From NCBI GenBank assembly GCA_023053685.1, contig JALIGW010000001.1, positions 55,239,359 through 55,303,358 of the forward strand: DNA of 64,000 bases. Reading direction: 5' to 3'. The position numbers and the translations under genes were made by a program. Positions within the stretch are counted from its first letter, which is position 1. Each line of letters begins with the position of its first letter. This stretch comes from Diadophis punctatus similis (Eukaryota; Chordata; Lepidosauria; Squamata; Dipsadidae). The notes under the pieces are model-generated. The model was not told where the DNA came from. It made no database searches and worked only from the letters and a program-made list of their open reading frames with translations. Below are positions 21,963-33,339 of the stretch, in pieces.

Positions 21963-22140
21963 CATAAAAACACTGTCGCCTTGTTCGTGTTTTTTTTTAA
22001 ATTTTTGAAATTTCTCTCACACCCCTGGAAATGCTTTCTCGCACCCTCAGGGGTGCACGCACCCCAGGTTAAGAACCACTGATCTAGAGGGTGCCCATTT
22101 TATCTGATCTGGAACTGGCAGGGAGAGGTTATCTACTAAA

Positions 22141-24717
22141 CTTTATTCACAATAGGCAAGTTTGATTGAACAATTTCTTTTGAGCGCCAAATGACAAGTT
22201 AAATCTAACTACTGGAAAAAGGCTCATTGAAGTAAAGGCTGCTGTTAAATATTTTTAATTAATTAATTAATTAACCAACTAACTAAATATAAAAATAAAT
22301 AAATACATAAAATATGAATAAATAAAGCATATCCCAGGTTGCAGACACTATGTTTCTCTTTCCCTGATGTCAATTATTTATTAACAATTCAAAATTTCTT
22401 TCAGTTCTGTCTTTAAAGATGAAACAGTTTCTGCTAAGAAATTTCACTAATGATTGAAATGTATAAAGTATTTTTCTAGCATAACACTAGACCATGAAAA
22501 TATTTTTAGACCTTTGTTCCACTATTTTTTTTACAAAAAACACATTCTTCTTTGCCATCCTTTTTAATGAAGTAATAAAGTGGTGTGTTTTAAAAGTGGG
22601 GATTTGCCTTATAATTTTATATTGTTATTTATACTCTCAGCAATTAAGAACAGCTATATAGCAATAAGCATATAGTAAATGTAGAATAAAAATCCATAAT
22701 ATAAAATTAAAAATTGTGCAGGGAAAGCAAATATAACAATAATAAACCAATTTATTATCTCATCCTCTATATTTTCCAAAATAATTTAGTTTTCAAAAAC
22801 TTACAGAAATGTGATAGCATAACGTACTGTAATGTTAGGATTAAATTTGCAATTAAAGCGTTTAAACAAAGGTTTCAAAAAAGCATACTTTCTTAGGTCC
22901 TTACATTCTGGATACATCTGCTTACTGGATTTCTCATACACCTCTGTCTTCTTACATCTTCTTTTCATTTCATGTTCTGCTTTATATGCCATCATTCCAT
23001 TTTTGTCAAATTAAGCTTGAAAACTGCACTGCAGTCTAGAAATTTGGAGGTAACAGGATTTTCAAAAAATGGAATTTCCAATGTGTTCTAGTTAATCTTA
23101 TAGGTTAGGCCTGTTAGTACAGTGCTTATAAGGATCTCCAGAAAGACAAATCCCTTGTCTTCTGCAACCAACTTCTCTGATTGCTGAAAGTACAGTCCCT
23201 TGTCTGCCATATTTTAAAGTTCATACTAGCTATTTAATTTTTTAAAATAGCTATTAAAATAGATAATTGTGTCAATTTAGTCACAGTATTTTGAAGGCTC
23301 ATCTTCCAGTGTAATGAAGAGTTTTTCTATGGGATATCATGGCACATTATATGAGCATTATGTATTTTATGGAGAAAAATGATCATGTAACAAATATACT
23401 GTACTTCTAGAAGAGCATTAAATAGTTGGAATAAAATTCTCATGACATTGTTCCTAATCAATTTAACAGCCAGGCTATCATTTAAGATGTAATCAACAAA
23501 CGTTTTAAATGTTACTAGACATATCATAGACATGTGCCTAAGTCACATCAGCATTTATTTTAAAGCAACAGCTAAGGCCATCACTTAGATCGCTGCACCA
23601 GTTGGTATAATCTTCCAAAGAAAGATATGACAGCTTTAGGTGGTACCGTTATCTGCTGATTTGAAGCAATGTTCATCCATTTTGATTTGGCCAAAACCTA
23701 TACTGGAACCGAATTTTTGACCCCTCTCCTATTCTATGTCTGCTTCCAGGTATTGCTGTCGATTCCTTCCAAAATAATGGGTAACAAAACCTAACAGGAT
23801 TTATATACCTTGGGTGGGCCTTGGACCGTGTCAGAATAAGGAGACTTCTACACACAGTTAAAATTGATTTAAACTCAACTCACTCATGGGTTGAGAATCA
23901 GATGAAAATGTTATAGGTTCACACTACCAAAAAGATGTTGACAAGTTAGGTCCTTAGGTACAAATGTAAAAAGCCCCAAAGAAGAGAGGTCAGTTGTGGG
24001 AGAGAAATATGGCATGGAAAATGAGAAATTACGGAAATATTCCTGCCAAGTGAATCAGTTGTGTTCATATGCAGAACAGCTAATGAAAAGGCAGCCTTGT
24101 GAGGGCTAGTTTCTTGGTGAAATAGCACACATTAAAGATTTTTTTCTTTGATTCTTAATAATTTTATCACTTCAACATTTAGTATTTTTCCCTTGAACAA
24201 ACAAAATTAGAGAGAAATAACGGGTTTTAAATTTATATATAGTGATCTAAATTCCAAGACAAATTTTAACAAAAAATTGCTGTCATTGAAATTGGGAAAT
24301 ATTATTGTTTGGCAAACTTTAAATCTGAGCAAATAAATATAAAGTGACACTTAAATTAATATAGTCAATTCTTTAAGTGTGTGTTTGAAATTGCCAGAGA
24401 CAATGAAAAAAAGAAATGCCCACAGCAATCAGCAGAAATATGCAAATAAGCCATTAGAATACTGCTTTCTGTGAGGTTAGTCAAGAAACTTGTTGAAATG
24501 AAACAATGAAAGGAAGACAACCTTGGATATAAGATGAACTCCTCCTCCTGAAAAAAAGATTTGTCAAAAAAAGTCTTAAATATACAGAAAAATCTGATAC
24601 ATGGTCTGGCATTTTTACCTTGTCAACTAAGATTATCAAAACTATTGGAGACAGTTATTTTCGCTAAAAAGATCTACACATAAATACATATGGTTGTGCC
24701 TGTAGTTTTACAGCTAC
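22141..24717. other. Non-coding, no gene seen
   Basis: AT-rich with a TTAA/TAAA-rich tract at 22250-22330. No exon-like or repeat structure that I can defend. Confidence 0.5.
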
Positions 24718-25125
24718 AGATAGTGTTTGACTTATGACAATTGAGACCAGAATTTCTGTTACTAAGCAAGGCACTTGTTGTGAATCATACACAATTTTAT
24801 GACCTTTTCTTGCCATGGTTGTTAAGCAAATCACCGGTTATTAAGAGAACATGTGGTCATTATGCAATTCTGACTTCCCCCATTGAATTTCTTGTCAAAA
24901 GCTAGCTGGGAATGGTGCAAATGAAAATCGCATGACCCCAGAACACTGCAACTGTCATAAATACATGCTGATTGCCAAGCACCTGAATTTTGATCACATG
25001 ACTGTGAGGATGCTGTGATGGCCAGAAGTGCAAGGAACGGTTTTAAGTGACTTTTTCTCAGTGCTGTTGCAACTTTGAAGGGTCACTAAGTGAATGGTTG
25101 CAAGTCAAGTAGTCCTATTGATTGC
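24718..25125 (+). repeat. Interspersed repeat, copy 2
   Basis: Shares ordered blocks with 2130-2523: TTTCTGTTACTAAGCAAGGC, TTCTTGCCATGGTTGTTAAG, TGACTTCCCCCATTGA, ATCGCATGACCCCAGAACAC, TTTTGATCACATGACTGTGA and GTCACTAAGTGAATGG. Non-coding dispersed repeat. Confidence 0.7.
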
Positions 25126-25514
25126 CTTGAGCAACAGCTGTTACAATGATAAAAAATCCCCACATTTATAACTTTCACAGCACATCTCCCTCAGTCTATT
25201 GTTTGCCGTTCGTCAGCTAAAACCCATTTTCCTAAGCCACCACATGTTCTCCCCCCCATCCCGCAGTGTGCCCAAACAAGCTATCTCCTCCTGGGCTGCT
25301 TTTGTCCACAGCACATTATGTCCCTAAAAAGTGCTAACTGAAAGTTAACAAGCCTCACTCTGTGACCTCATTTGATTAGATCCTTCTGCCAGCTCATGCT
25401 GTTGCCTGACACTGAAAAGATCCTAATCAGTTTCACACACAAGTCTTTTCTTTGCCTCCTAAGCAACTTGCATCTCACAACCCAGAGCATGCTAGACCAA
25501 CAGCTGGTGCTAGT
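25126..25514. other. Non-coding, no gene seen
   Basis: No feature except the 8-mer GTGCTAGT at 25507-25514, which is the target duplication of the next element. Confidence 0.5.
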
Positions 25515-25783
25515 CAGGGGTGAAATGCTACAGGTTTGGCCCGGTTCGGGCGTACTGGTAGCGGTGGGTGCCGGTGGTTCGGAGAACCAGTAGCGGCGAC
25601 AGCGTGAGGCTCTGCCCACCCGCCCGGATGCCACCATTTTCTTTTTTTAACCCTCTGCGCATGCGCAAAGCCTTCTGTGCATGCGCAGAGGGTGAAAAAG
25701 CGCACGGGCGAACGGCACATGGGTGAATAAGCGCGAAGCGTGCACTTCCGAACCGGTAGGAAAGTAAGTAGATTTCACAGCTG
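25515..25783. mobile_element. hAT MITE, 269 bp, perfect target duplication
   Basis: Ends CAGGGGTGAAAT and ATTTCACAGCTG are imperfect inverted repeats. GTGCTAGT flanks both sides (25507-25514, 25784-25791). The interior includes a GC-rich palindromic block, CTCTGCGCATGCGCA with its reverse copy. No coding capacity. Confidence 0.88.
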
Positions 25784-25791
25784 GTGCTAGT

Positions 25792-26860
25792 GCATTCCTT
25801 TCCACATGAATTCCCCACTTTGTGTCTGCTTATTCTCTTGTAATCCATTTTTCACCTATGAATGTAAAGACAAACATTAATTCTCTTCTTGCTAATTATC
25901 CCAATGCCAGGGTAAGCTTTCCAAAGAGCGGGTACTGAGGAGAAAGAACTGTAAGATTTGCTTTTTTACTCAGCTTTTTAATGAGTTCCAAAAACCTCCT
26001 TCATCATTTGGGCTCACCCAGCTATATAGGGTCATATATGTCTGGCGATGTAATGCGAAGAAAAGCTGAAGTAAAATCATAAGCTCAGTTGTAGTCATGT
26101 GATATTCAGTTAACAGCCAAGTTTCCAGGACCAATTTTAGTTGTTAAACGACTATCTGTACACACACTTACAAACCAGAAACTATAAACTTAAAAAAGGA
26201 ATATAATAAATAGTTGACACTGTGTGTTATAAATTAATTACTTACTATATAACGCATTAAACCAGATTTGTAAAATTAATTCTCTACTTACATGACATTG
26301 AGAATGGCAACCTTTCTGTCACACTCTATTCCAAGGGAGGTACATTTTGCTGGGGATGAATCACTTTAGCCCATTTTATTCCATGTATGTTGCCACAGAA
26401 ACTAGGTTAAGAGATTTTGGTTGAAATGAATTTTTATGTTTACTAGAGAAAGAGTAATAGATGTCTTTTTAGGGTAAGCTGCCTTCACAAGATTTACTGT
26501 CTAATAAATCCTACTGAATTGTGCTCTTATTCGCAGGCATGTGGGTTTTTTGGGGGGAAAGTATGCATATAATAATGATTCAAAGAAATACATTAATCCA
26601 TTGACAATCTCTTGAGGACTGCATTCAATGTTGACTAATCTGACTGACAATGCTCCTATCCCTGTGGATTCAGGAAAGATGCTTTGGGGGGTTGAAAGAA
26701 ATTGGTGTGCATGCTTGTTAGTGTAGAAATAGGGTCAAGTCCAGGGTGACAGCCAGAAACAGCTGGGACAGGAGAAGGGGTTCAATTTCCACTTGACTTC
26801 TTGGTGGCAGGTAGAGCTTTGCAAAGTAGTCGAAGTGAAGCCTTACTTGTTGCTTTGAAA
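25792..26860. other. Non-coding, no gene seen
   Basis: About 1 kb with no supported gene or repeat. Confidence 0.5.
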
Positions 26861-27090
26861 CAGGGGTCCCCAATCCCTGTGCCGCGGCCTATTACTGGGC
26901 CATGGCATATTCGTGGGCCAGCGCACAGGCACATGCATGCAACTTGACTCGCACAAGTGGCGGGCCAGCACGCACATGTAGCCCCACTTGCAGTTGAGCT
27001 GTGTGGGCATGCGTACTGGCCTGCCACTTGCGCGGCCCAATTCCTCTCCCACCAGCCTGGCTGCCACGTTGCAAAGGTTGGAGACCGCTG
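26861..27090. mobile_element. hAT MITE of the CAGGGGTCCCC type
   Basis: Ends CAGGGGTCCCCAATCC and GGTTGGAGACCGCTG are inverted repeats of a hAT family common in amniotes. Flanks CTTTGAAA and CTTTAGAA agree at 6 of 8. The short minus-strand frames inside are chance. Confidence 0.8.
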
Positions 27091-27359
27091 CTTTAGAAGA
27101 TCTAGCCAATCTGGCTAGTAAGTAGCAACAGAAGCATTCCTAATTGTTTTCTTACTTTGATACTGGGTTGAGAGATTTCTCTGTGTGTTTGCATCTGTGT
27201 GAATATTTATGCAGATAAAGGGTATCTGTTACCTTGAAGAACTTAATTTAATTCTGCAATGTCAAGTTGGTCCAAAATAAAGCAGAAGTCTTCTATGATT
27301 TGATTGTGGATGAGAAAATTTACTTGATTTTTCTAAGAGATACATTCAGGGAAGATAGG

Positions 27360-28065
27360 CCAGCTAGTATGTGTCCACTTTCTCCTGCCCGAGTACTCTG
27401 TAGGAAGTGGTGTGATTAGGATTCATAAAAAGAGTTTATCAGGGTGCCTGTGAGAGACCTGATTCATACTATGGTTGTACAGCTGGAGATAGATTTGGGG
27501 TTTTGTTTGTCTATCAGCTCTACACTTGTGTAATAGAATACCTCATTGAGCTGACAGTTCTCCTGGCCTTGAAGTTAGTGCTGGAGACCTCTATGGTTAT
27601 GATGGTCAGAGATGTTAATATCCATATTGGATTGGTTTGTTTGAGCTGTGGTAATGTGCATCTGTCCCAGTTGGGAACAGGACCAACATAAAATATTATC
27701 TTATCAATAACTTTGTTTTTATCAGAGAAGTATTCCATAAGTGGGGAAACCTCAGGTTTTCCTGTTGTTATGATTGAACCACCTCTGCAGGGAGATTGGT
27801 CTAATTAGGATGGCCTATTATAAAAAGGGTTTGCATCAAATTGGATTCTATGAAAACTAGGAAGTGTTTGGGACTGAATTCACTAGAGATTTGTTGATGC
27901 CATGGTTGGTACCTGGAAGAGGAACTTCAATAAGGCTGTTAACACAATTGTACCAAGTGCTCTCTCTGAACCACTTCAAAACTTGTCCTATGGTACGGGG
28001 GCCATCTGATTTTTAATTTCTTGATTCCAATAAAGGAGACTATTTGTAGCTCAGGGTTGAAATGG
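27360..28065 (+). mobile_element. Possible degraded LINE endonuclease region
   Basis: A stretch encoding VMMVRDVNIHI resembles the GDFN-containing endonuclease motif of non-LTR retrotransposons, and nearby text keeps fragments of the same style. Too decayed to classify. Confidence 0.3.
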
Positions 28066-28069
28066 GGGA

Positions 28070-28150
28070 ATCCTTGGTGCTCTCTGAGCTTGGTTGTTTT
28101 CTTGAAGCCATTTCATTACCCAAACTAGGTAACATTATCAGTGCACCAAG
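28070..28150 (-). mobile_element. Penelope-like fragment with decayed hammerhead-like core
   Basis: Minus strand 28141-28111 reads CTGATAA, TGTTACC, a loop, GGGTAA, then TGAAA. The stem is kept but the first block has CTGATAA for CTGATGA. The neighbouring GAAAACAACCAAGCTCAGAG matches the debris style of the fragment at 690-775 (CCACAAGCTCGGAGAAC). Confidence 0.4.
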
Positions 28151-30873
28151 GACCCCTAATGTCTTGGCTTTTTAAAAAAAAAAAACCTGTAAACTGCTGA
28201 AAGACTATGGTATTTATTGTTATAACAAATTAAATAAATTTTAAAATAAGAGTTTTAAAAATTTATGATGTTTGAACATTGTATTCAGAGCAATTAAAAA
28301 CTTGGATATGTGGAGGAAAAATGCTTTTACTGGAATGTTGGAAACAGTATTAGATAATAGGCAATAATTTAACATTTCAATTTAAAAAAAAATAATCACC
28401 TGAAATGGCAACATCATACAACATTGTAACTGCCAAATATGTTTGAAGAGGAAAATTTTAAACATGGAAAAAGTTCTAGCCCACATCTCTTATGAGAATG
28501 TTTAGGGTTCCAGACCTCCTTTATCCTCATTTCTCCCCAAACTATTTGCCATAAAAACCCCTTGCATGCATAGAGGCTCTTCAACAATTGAAGATCCTGA
28601 TTTTCCAGAGTCCCCATTTATACGAACAGCCTCAAACAATAGAGGCTATTTCTGTAAACACTCACCTTTCTAATAACTTACAAAACATTGCTGGACCAGT
28701 GGTCCAAAAATGATTATTAGATGATACTACAATAATTTCTACATTTTCCTCCCTCCAGTGCAGCTACTTGCTTACTTCTGAATATAAGAAACTTTTCCTT
28801 CTACCTCCAATTCACAAGCAGGCATCTAAAAATGTTTTAATACTACTTTTCATTAAAATAATGAAAACATAAAGCTCTGCTTTTGTAAATACAATACACT
28901 TTTAGTATTTTAGCAATTATTCAACATAACACCCATCTCCAGACAATAATCCACAAATTATCTCTCAGTGTGTCTTCAATGTAGCATTTTAGAACCTACC
29001 CATTTCATCACATTATTCTGCTGAAATTTGGTCATACTCTCTATTTGACATTATGATAATAAAATTTCATTAATAAAATTTTAAATTCTGTTATTAATGC
29101 GGTACTTGTGTTTTTATTTATTTTTTTAAAAATTGTTTTAAACACACGGGGCATTTTACAACAGACATTTTTTATAAGGATCTATTTTGTCAAATCATAT
29201 ACATGGAATTATCTAATGTGATAAACAATTTTATTAGAAACCTGTTTCCAGAACAATTTTAACTGTACAATAACTTGAAAAGCAGAATGCCAGAAGAGGG
29301 CAAAAAGGATGGAAATTATTGAATTACAACCAGGAAATTCACTGTGAAGATCTCAACAAAGGCAAAGGTCTTGAGCAAAACTCTGTCAGTGATTTTGTGG
29401 AGTTAGATATACATTTAGAGCATAAATAAACAATGTGAAGATAAATCAATGTGGAGAAGCAACATCAACATGAATATTAAGCATCACTGTTGAATTATGA
29501 ACTTTTTGGTTGAGGTAGTACTTTTAATATGCTATGGATTCAGAAGAGTAATAAAGGTAATGTAAAGAAAACAGGTGTAAGTCCCTCCCCCCATAACATG
29601 AAGTTTCACAAACAATAGTAAGAGCACGTATATATTGCAATTTTATTTCTTCTGCTCAAACAAAACAGCGTTAGCATTTAAGAAATTTTAAAATGACACA
29701 ATATGGTAAAAATAGCAGAGAATTAACTGAGAAACTCAAAAAGAAGTAAAACTAAATGCATGAAATTGTAACATTCATTAATGTTTCATCTTCAGTTTGG
29801 ATTGACACTTGATGCTTGCAAACCTTTTAAACAATGAACTTTTTTCATGACAACTCTGAAGAGATTTCAGCACCAGCACTAAAATTTGTACATTCAGTTT
29901 GTATTCAATTGACTTATTAGCCATTTGTGTATGATAGGACAGGTTTATCACAGATCAGATCACAGTGTTGAGGAAAGCATTGCCTTCCTGGAATTAAAAG
30001 TGATCCCCTAAACCATATTCAGCTTAAGGCATCTACTTACAAAAGCACAGGAACCATCATTACATTTTCAAAGAAGAATTATTAAAAGAATCTAATAACC
30101 TGTAGCTAAATTTACTTACAGGATTATCTGGCAATGGCATAACTGTCACTATTACAGCCTGATTTAACAGTTTAACTAAACTGAGATTCCTGAAATAGTT
30201 CAGTTCAGGATTGTGTTAACTATGCATGTTGAAAGACAAGGTCTCAGTTTCATTTTTTCTTTTTCCCTTTACACAGAACTCATTAATTTTAGACCAAGGC
30301 ACAAAAAGTTTAGTGCATTAACCAGTTTCATTCACAATCTATTAACTTAATGTTCTTACCTTTGGACCACTTACATGTTTAAGATTCTTGCGAGCCCATC
30401 TTTGAATTTTCTTTACAAACAAAATCAAACATGATTTCTGACAGGAATAAGCATTTTAGCTTATACTGCTTAAACATACATTACTTTCGAAAGATGAAAA
30501 TGCCTCCTCTTAATTTCAAGCAATTATTTGCTTTGAGATTTAAATGCCTTCAATTAAAGAATATGGAAAAAATAATTTAAAGCCATGGCCACTGATTACA
30601 TGTTATAAGCCATATTTCTGTCTTATACAAAGAGGGAAAACAAGACTGTTTGTTTGAAAACAGCCAAAATGGGCTGTTTATTTGCTTTGGTGTTCAATAC
30701 TCAGGGAGGATATGCTAGTTAAAGCTTTCTTGTGAACTAAACTGGATGTTAACTGAGTAAATTAAGAAAGCAAGTAATTAAGCTCAAACATTATTTTGAA
30801 ATCAGCATAGATCATAAAACCAATATTCCACTATCGTAACATGGAGAATTTAAGATGTAATCAGGTATACATA
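28151..30873. other. Unique AT-rich DNA, possible distal ENAH 3' UTR
   Basis: No coding frame or recognised repeat in 2.7 kb, unlike the repeat-dense DNA on either side. Read on the minus strand it contains several AATAAA signals (TTTATT here, for example at 28211-28216). It could be the far part of a long ENAH 3' UTR or intergenic DNA; sequence alone does not decide. Confidence 0.35.
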
Positions 30874-31672
30874 CTGTATTTTTCGGAGTATAAGACACAC
30901 TTTCCCCCACTAAAAGAGGGTGAAAATTTGGGTGTGTCTTATATACCAAATGTAGCCCCGCCCACCCTTCGGCCCCCACCCTTCGGTCTTTCTTGGCCTC
31001 TGTGTGTTGCATTTTTTGGGCTCCGTGCGTCGCGTTTTTGGCCTCTGAACGCTCCGTTTTAGACCCATTCCAGGCTGCGGGGATTGCCACAGCACATCAC
31101 TGCCGATCGCCAACTCCACGCATTGCGTTTTCAGCCTCTGCACGCCCTGTTTTTGGCCTCCACATGTCACATTTTTGGGTGATTCCAGGCGACAGGGATC
31201 AGTGGCGGTGGCAGCAATCCCTGCCGCCTGGAACTGCCAAAAATGCAATGCGCAGAGGCCAAAAACGGGGCATGCAGAGGCCAAAAACATGAAGCATGGA
31301 GTTGGCGATCAGCAGCGATGTGCTGTGGTGATCCCCGCAGCCTGGAACGGGTTTAAAACAGAGTGTTCGGAGGCCGAAAACGTGATGCGTGGAGGCCAAA
31401 AACGCGAGGCATGGAGGCAGCTATGGTCTGTGGCAATCCCTACAGCCTGGAACAGCTGATTGGGGGGTTTTCCGGGAGGCCGATCCACCCGCCAATCAGC
31501 TGCTCATGCTGAATCAGGCTGCGATAATGTGCTGAAGCTGACTAGGTTTGCTATTTGCTGCAAGGACATTAGCCAGATGAATACTGATGGATGCTGGTAG
31601 GCAGAGGCAGAATTTTTTTTCTTGTTTTCCTCCCCAAAAACTAATGTACGTCTTATACTCCGAAAAATATGG
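30874..31672. mobile_element. TA-targeting element copy B
   Basis: Ends CTGTATTTTTCGGAGTATAA and TATACTCCGAAAAATATGG, with TA on both sides (30872-30873, 31673-31674). The outer 100 bp match copies A, C and D, but the interior differs: two arms of about 204 bp form a long inverted repeat built from GTTTTTGGCCTC-like units. No transposase. It lies 1.6 kb beyond the ENAH stop codon. Confidence 0.85.
30995..31420. repeat. Long inverted repeat, arms of about 204 bp
   Basis: Left arm 30995-31199 and right arm 31217-31420, separated by about 17 bp. Examples of paired blocks are TTCCAGGCTGCGGGGAT with ATCCCCGCAGCCTGGAA, and GATCGCCAACTCCA with TGGAGTTGGCGATC. Transcription through it would give a long imperfect RNA hairpin. 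Confidence 0.85.
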
Positions 31673-31674
31673 TA

Positions 31675-33301
31675 TATTTTTCCAAATCACAAAACAGATT
31701 ACATACAAAAGTTTAAAAAATTGTAATGCAAATGTATAAATGGGGGAAGGAGATAAAATTGGGTATGTGATTTTTCTTCCCTCTAAAACTAGATTGCTAC
31801 ATCAATTCTTAAGACTTTTTCCATTTTTTCCAATTTTTTTCTTTTTTTCCACATGTCAATATTTAATTGTGAAATAAAATCCAATGCATGGTGACAAAAA
31901 TAGGAGCAACCCCAAAAATACCAATAGAGTAATACTTTTTCCCCAATCCCATTTCTTCTCACTTTACTGACAGTGATCATTTACAAATTCAGGTTAAAAC
32001 AAATTTTGTTAAGGTCAGTGATGGAGAAGGGTAGAAAAATAACACATGAATTATTTATTTTAGGATCATACCAAAATTTAATTCAATGAACAAATGTAGG
32101 TAGCCAATGTGAAAATAATATGCTATTACTTTTCATTGCCTGTTTTAAAATTTTCTTCTATGTATAATCCTGACGCTTAATGCTTAACTTTATATCAAGC
32201 TGAAAAAAGACGCAAAAAGCAGGGTTTCAAGAACTGCTACTGAAACATTACTAAGTTTGAAATACAAATGAAATGATACAAAAAGTATTAAGTACCTGGT
32301 TCTATTTAACATGTTTACTGATAAATCACATTTTCCTTATTATTACACATGCATGCAATATAAGGAAAAATAGTGCAGCAATTAATACAAATTGTTTAAA
32401 TAAAAAAGTTGCCCCAATTCCCAACCCAACACCTCCCCAAGTTTTGCCTGGGCATTAACTAGGCCTTATTGTAAAAAGGCTATTTAATATTTGTGGCATG
32501 CAAGAATGGTTTAAATTAAAAGCCAACTCTGTGGTTATTTATGTTACAAAAATGTCTGCATGCATAAATCTTAAAAGCTCAAAAACCTATGGTAAGTCTA
32601 TAACAATCTAACAATTTACATTTGATCATATTGATTTGTATTCAGGAGAAGTCTCAGATTTGGTAAAGCATATCATTTTAGGAAGGCATCTATATCTTTA
32701 TAATCTGGGCAGCATTTGCATTTTTCTTTAAAAAACTTCATGAAGGCTAATCAGAGAGGCTTGCTTATCCTAAGAATCCAATATTTAATATACCATGATA
32801 TTCTGGATCTCTCATTCATCAATATTGGGTTTTACAGTCTCTATGCTGTGAATTGAAGTCATGCTTTGTTTTTAATCAAGGAAATATCTAATGCGATAGG
32901 AAGACTACCTGAGATACAGTTGTATGTCAATCTCACTTGCTAAATTCTTTATTAAGCAAACCTCTCTGAAAAGCCTCCTTAAGTTTTTCTCCTTTTTAAA
33001 AACTTAATACACTGTAAATATGCAGCTTCAATATTGATATGAAACATTTCAATGCACCTGCCTAACAGGCTTATGATTTTCTGCATAAATCATTGCCACA
33101 ATTTAAGACTATTTTCCATCTTGTTGAAAGTCAGAAAACAGCAGCAAAAGGAAATAGTGTATCACCATATTGTTGTCTGAAAGTTCAGAATCTTGTTTTC
33201 TCCTTCTTTCAAGAACATTTTTCCATTATCTTCCAGCAGCTCACAAAATGTAGCTGATTTTGTGCAAGACCAGTGGTCCAAACATCTTAGTCCTAATCTT
33301 T
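31675..33301 (-). other. ENAH: ENAH 3' UTR, proximal part
   Basis: Begins directly after the TAG at 33302-33304 on the minus strand. It is AT-rich and unique. AATAAA signals on the minus strand include those at 32948-32953 and 32054-32059. No intron or repeat is seen. The poly(A) site is not determined and the UTR may extend past copy B. Confidence 0.6.
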
Positions 33302-33339
33302 CTACACTGTATTCGACTTGTTCAGTTCTTGTCGAATTG
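33302..33339 (-). CDS. ENAH: ENAH last coding exon
   Basis: Encodes AIRQELNKSNTV and the TAG stop. The first codon is completed by the G ending the exon at 34659. The acceptor is CTCAAATCAG. These residues end the right-handed coiled coil that assembles Ena/VASP tetramers; the human protein ends almost identically. The exon continues as the 3' UTR below 33302. Confidence 0.95.

Larger units (their letters stand above)
21549..22081. mobile_element. hAT element, 533 bp, perfect target duplication
   Basis: Ends CAGCGGTTCTTAACCT and AGGTTAAGAACCACTG are inverted repeats. Flanks ATCTAGAG (21541-21548) and ATCTAGAG (22082-22089) are a perfect 8 bp target duplication. No transposase. It contains a secondary insertion at 21717-21877 and AC/AT microsatellites. 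Confidence 0.9.
21236..22140 (-). mobile_element. L2-like LINE 3' fragment, interrupted by hAT
   Basis: Minus-strand 3' part of the LINE family seen intact at 15209-19940. Shared landmarks are the T-rich tail, CATTGCCCATCTTAAG, CAGAAGGCTAAGAGAATGG against GGAAGGCCAGCAGGGTGG, and GCTGCCACAGAAAAGG against GCCTGCCACAGAGAAGG. The hAT at 21549-22081 splits it; it resumes with GGTGCCCATTTTATCTG. Confidence 0.6.

Noticed and set aside
1..28150. A neighbouring host gene downstream of ENAH
   Set aside because: No exon with homology I recognise was found; in mammals the region past the ENAH 3' end is also a sizeable gap.
30812..31459. Frames of 90-126 codons on both strands in copy B
   Set aside because: Both strands are open because of the inverted repeat; no known domain.
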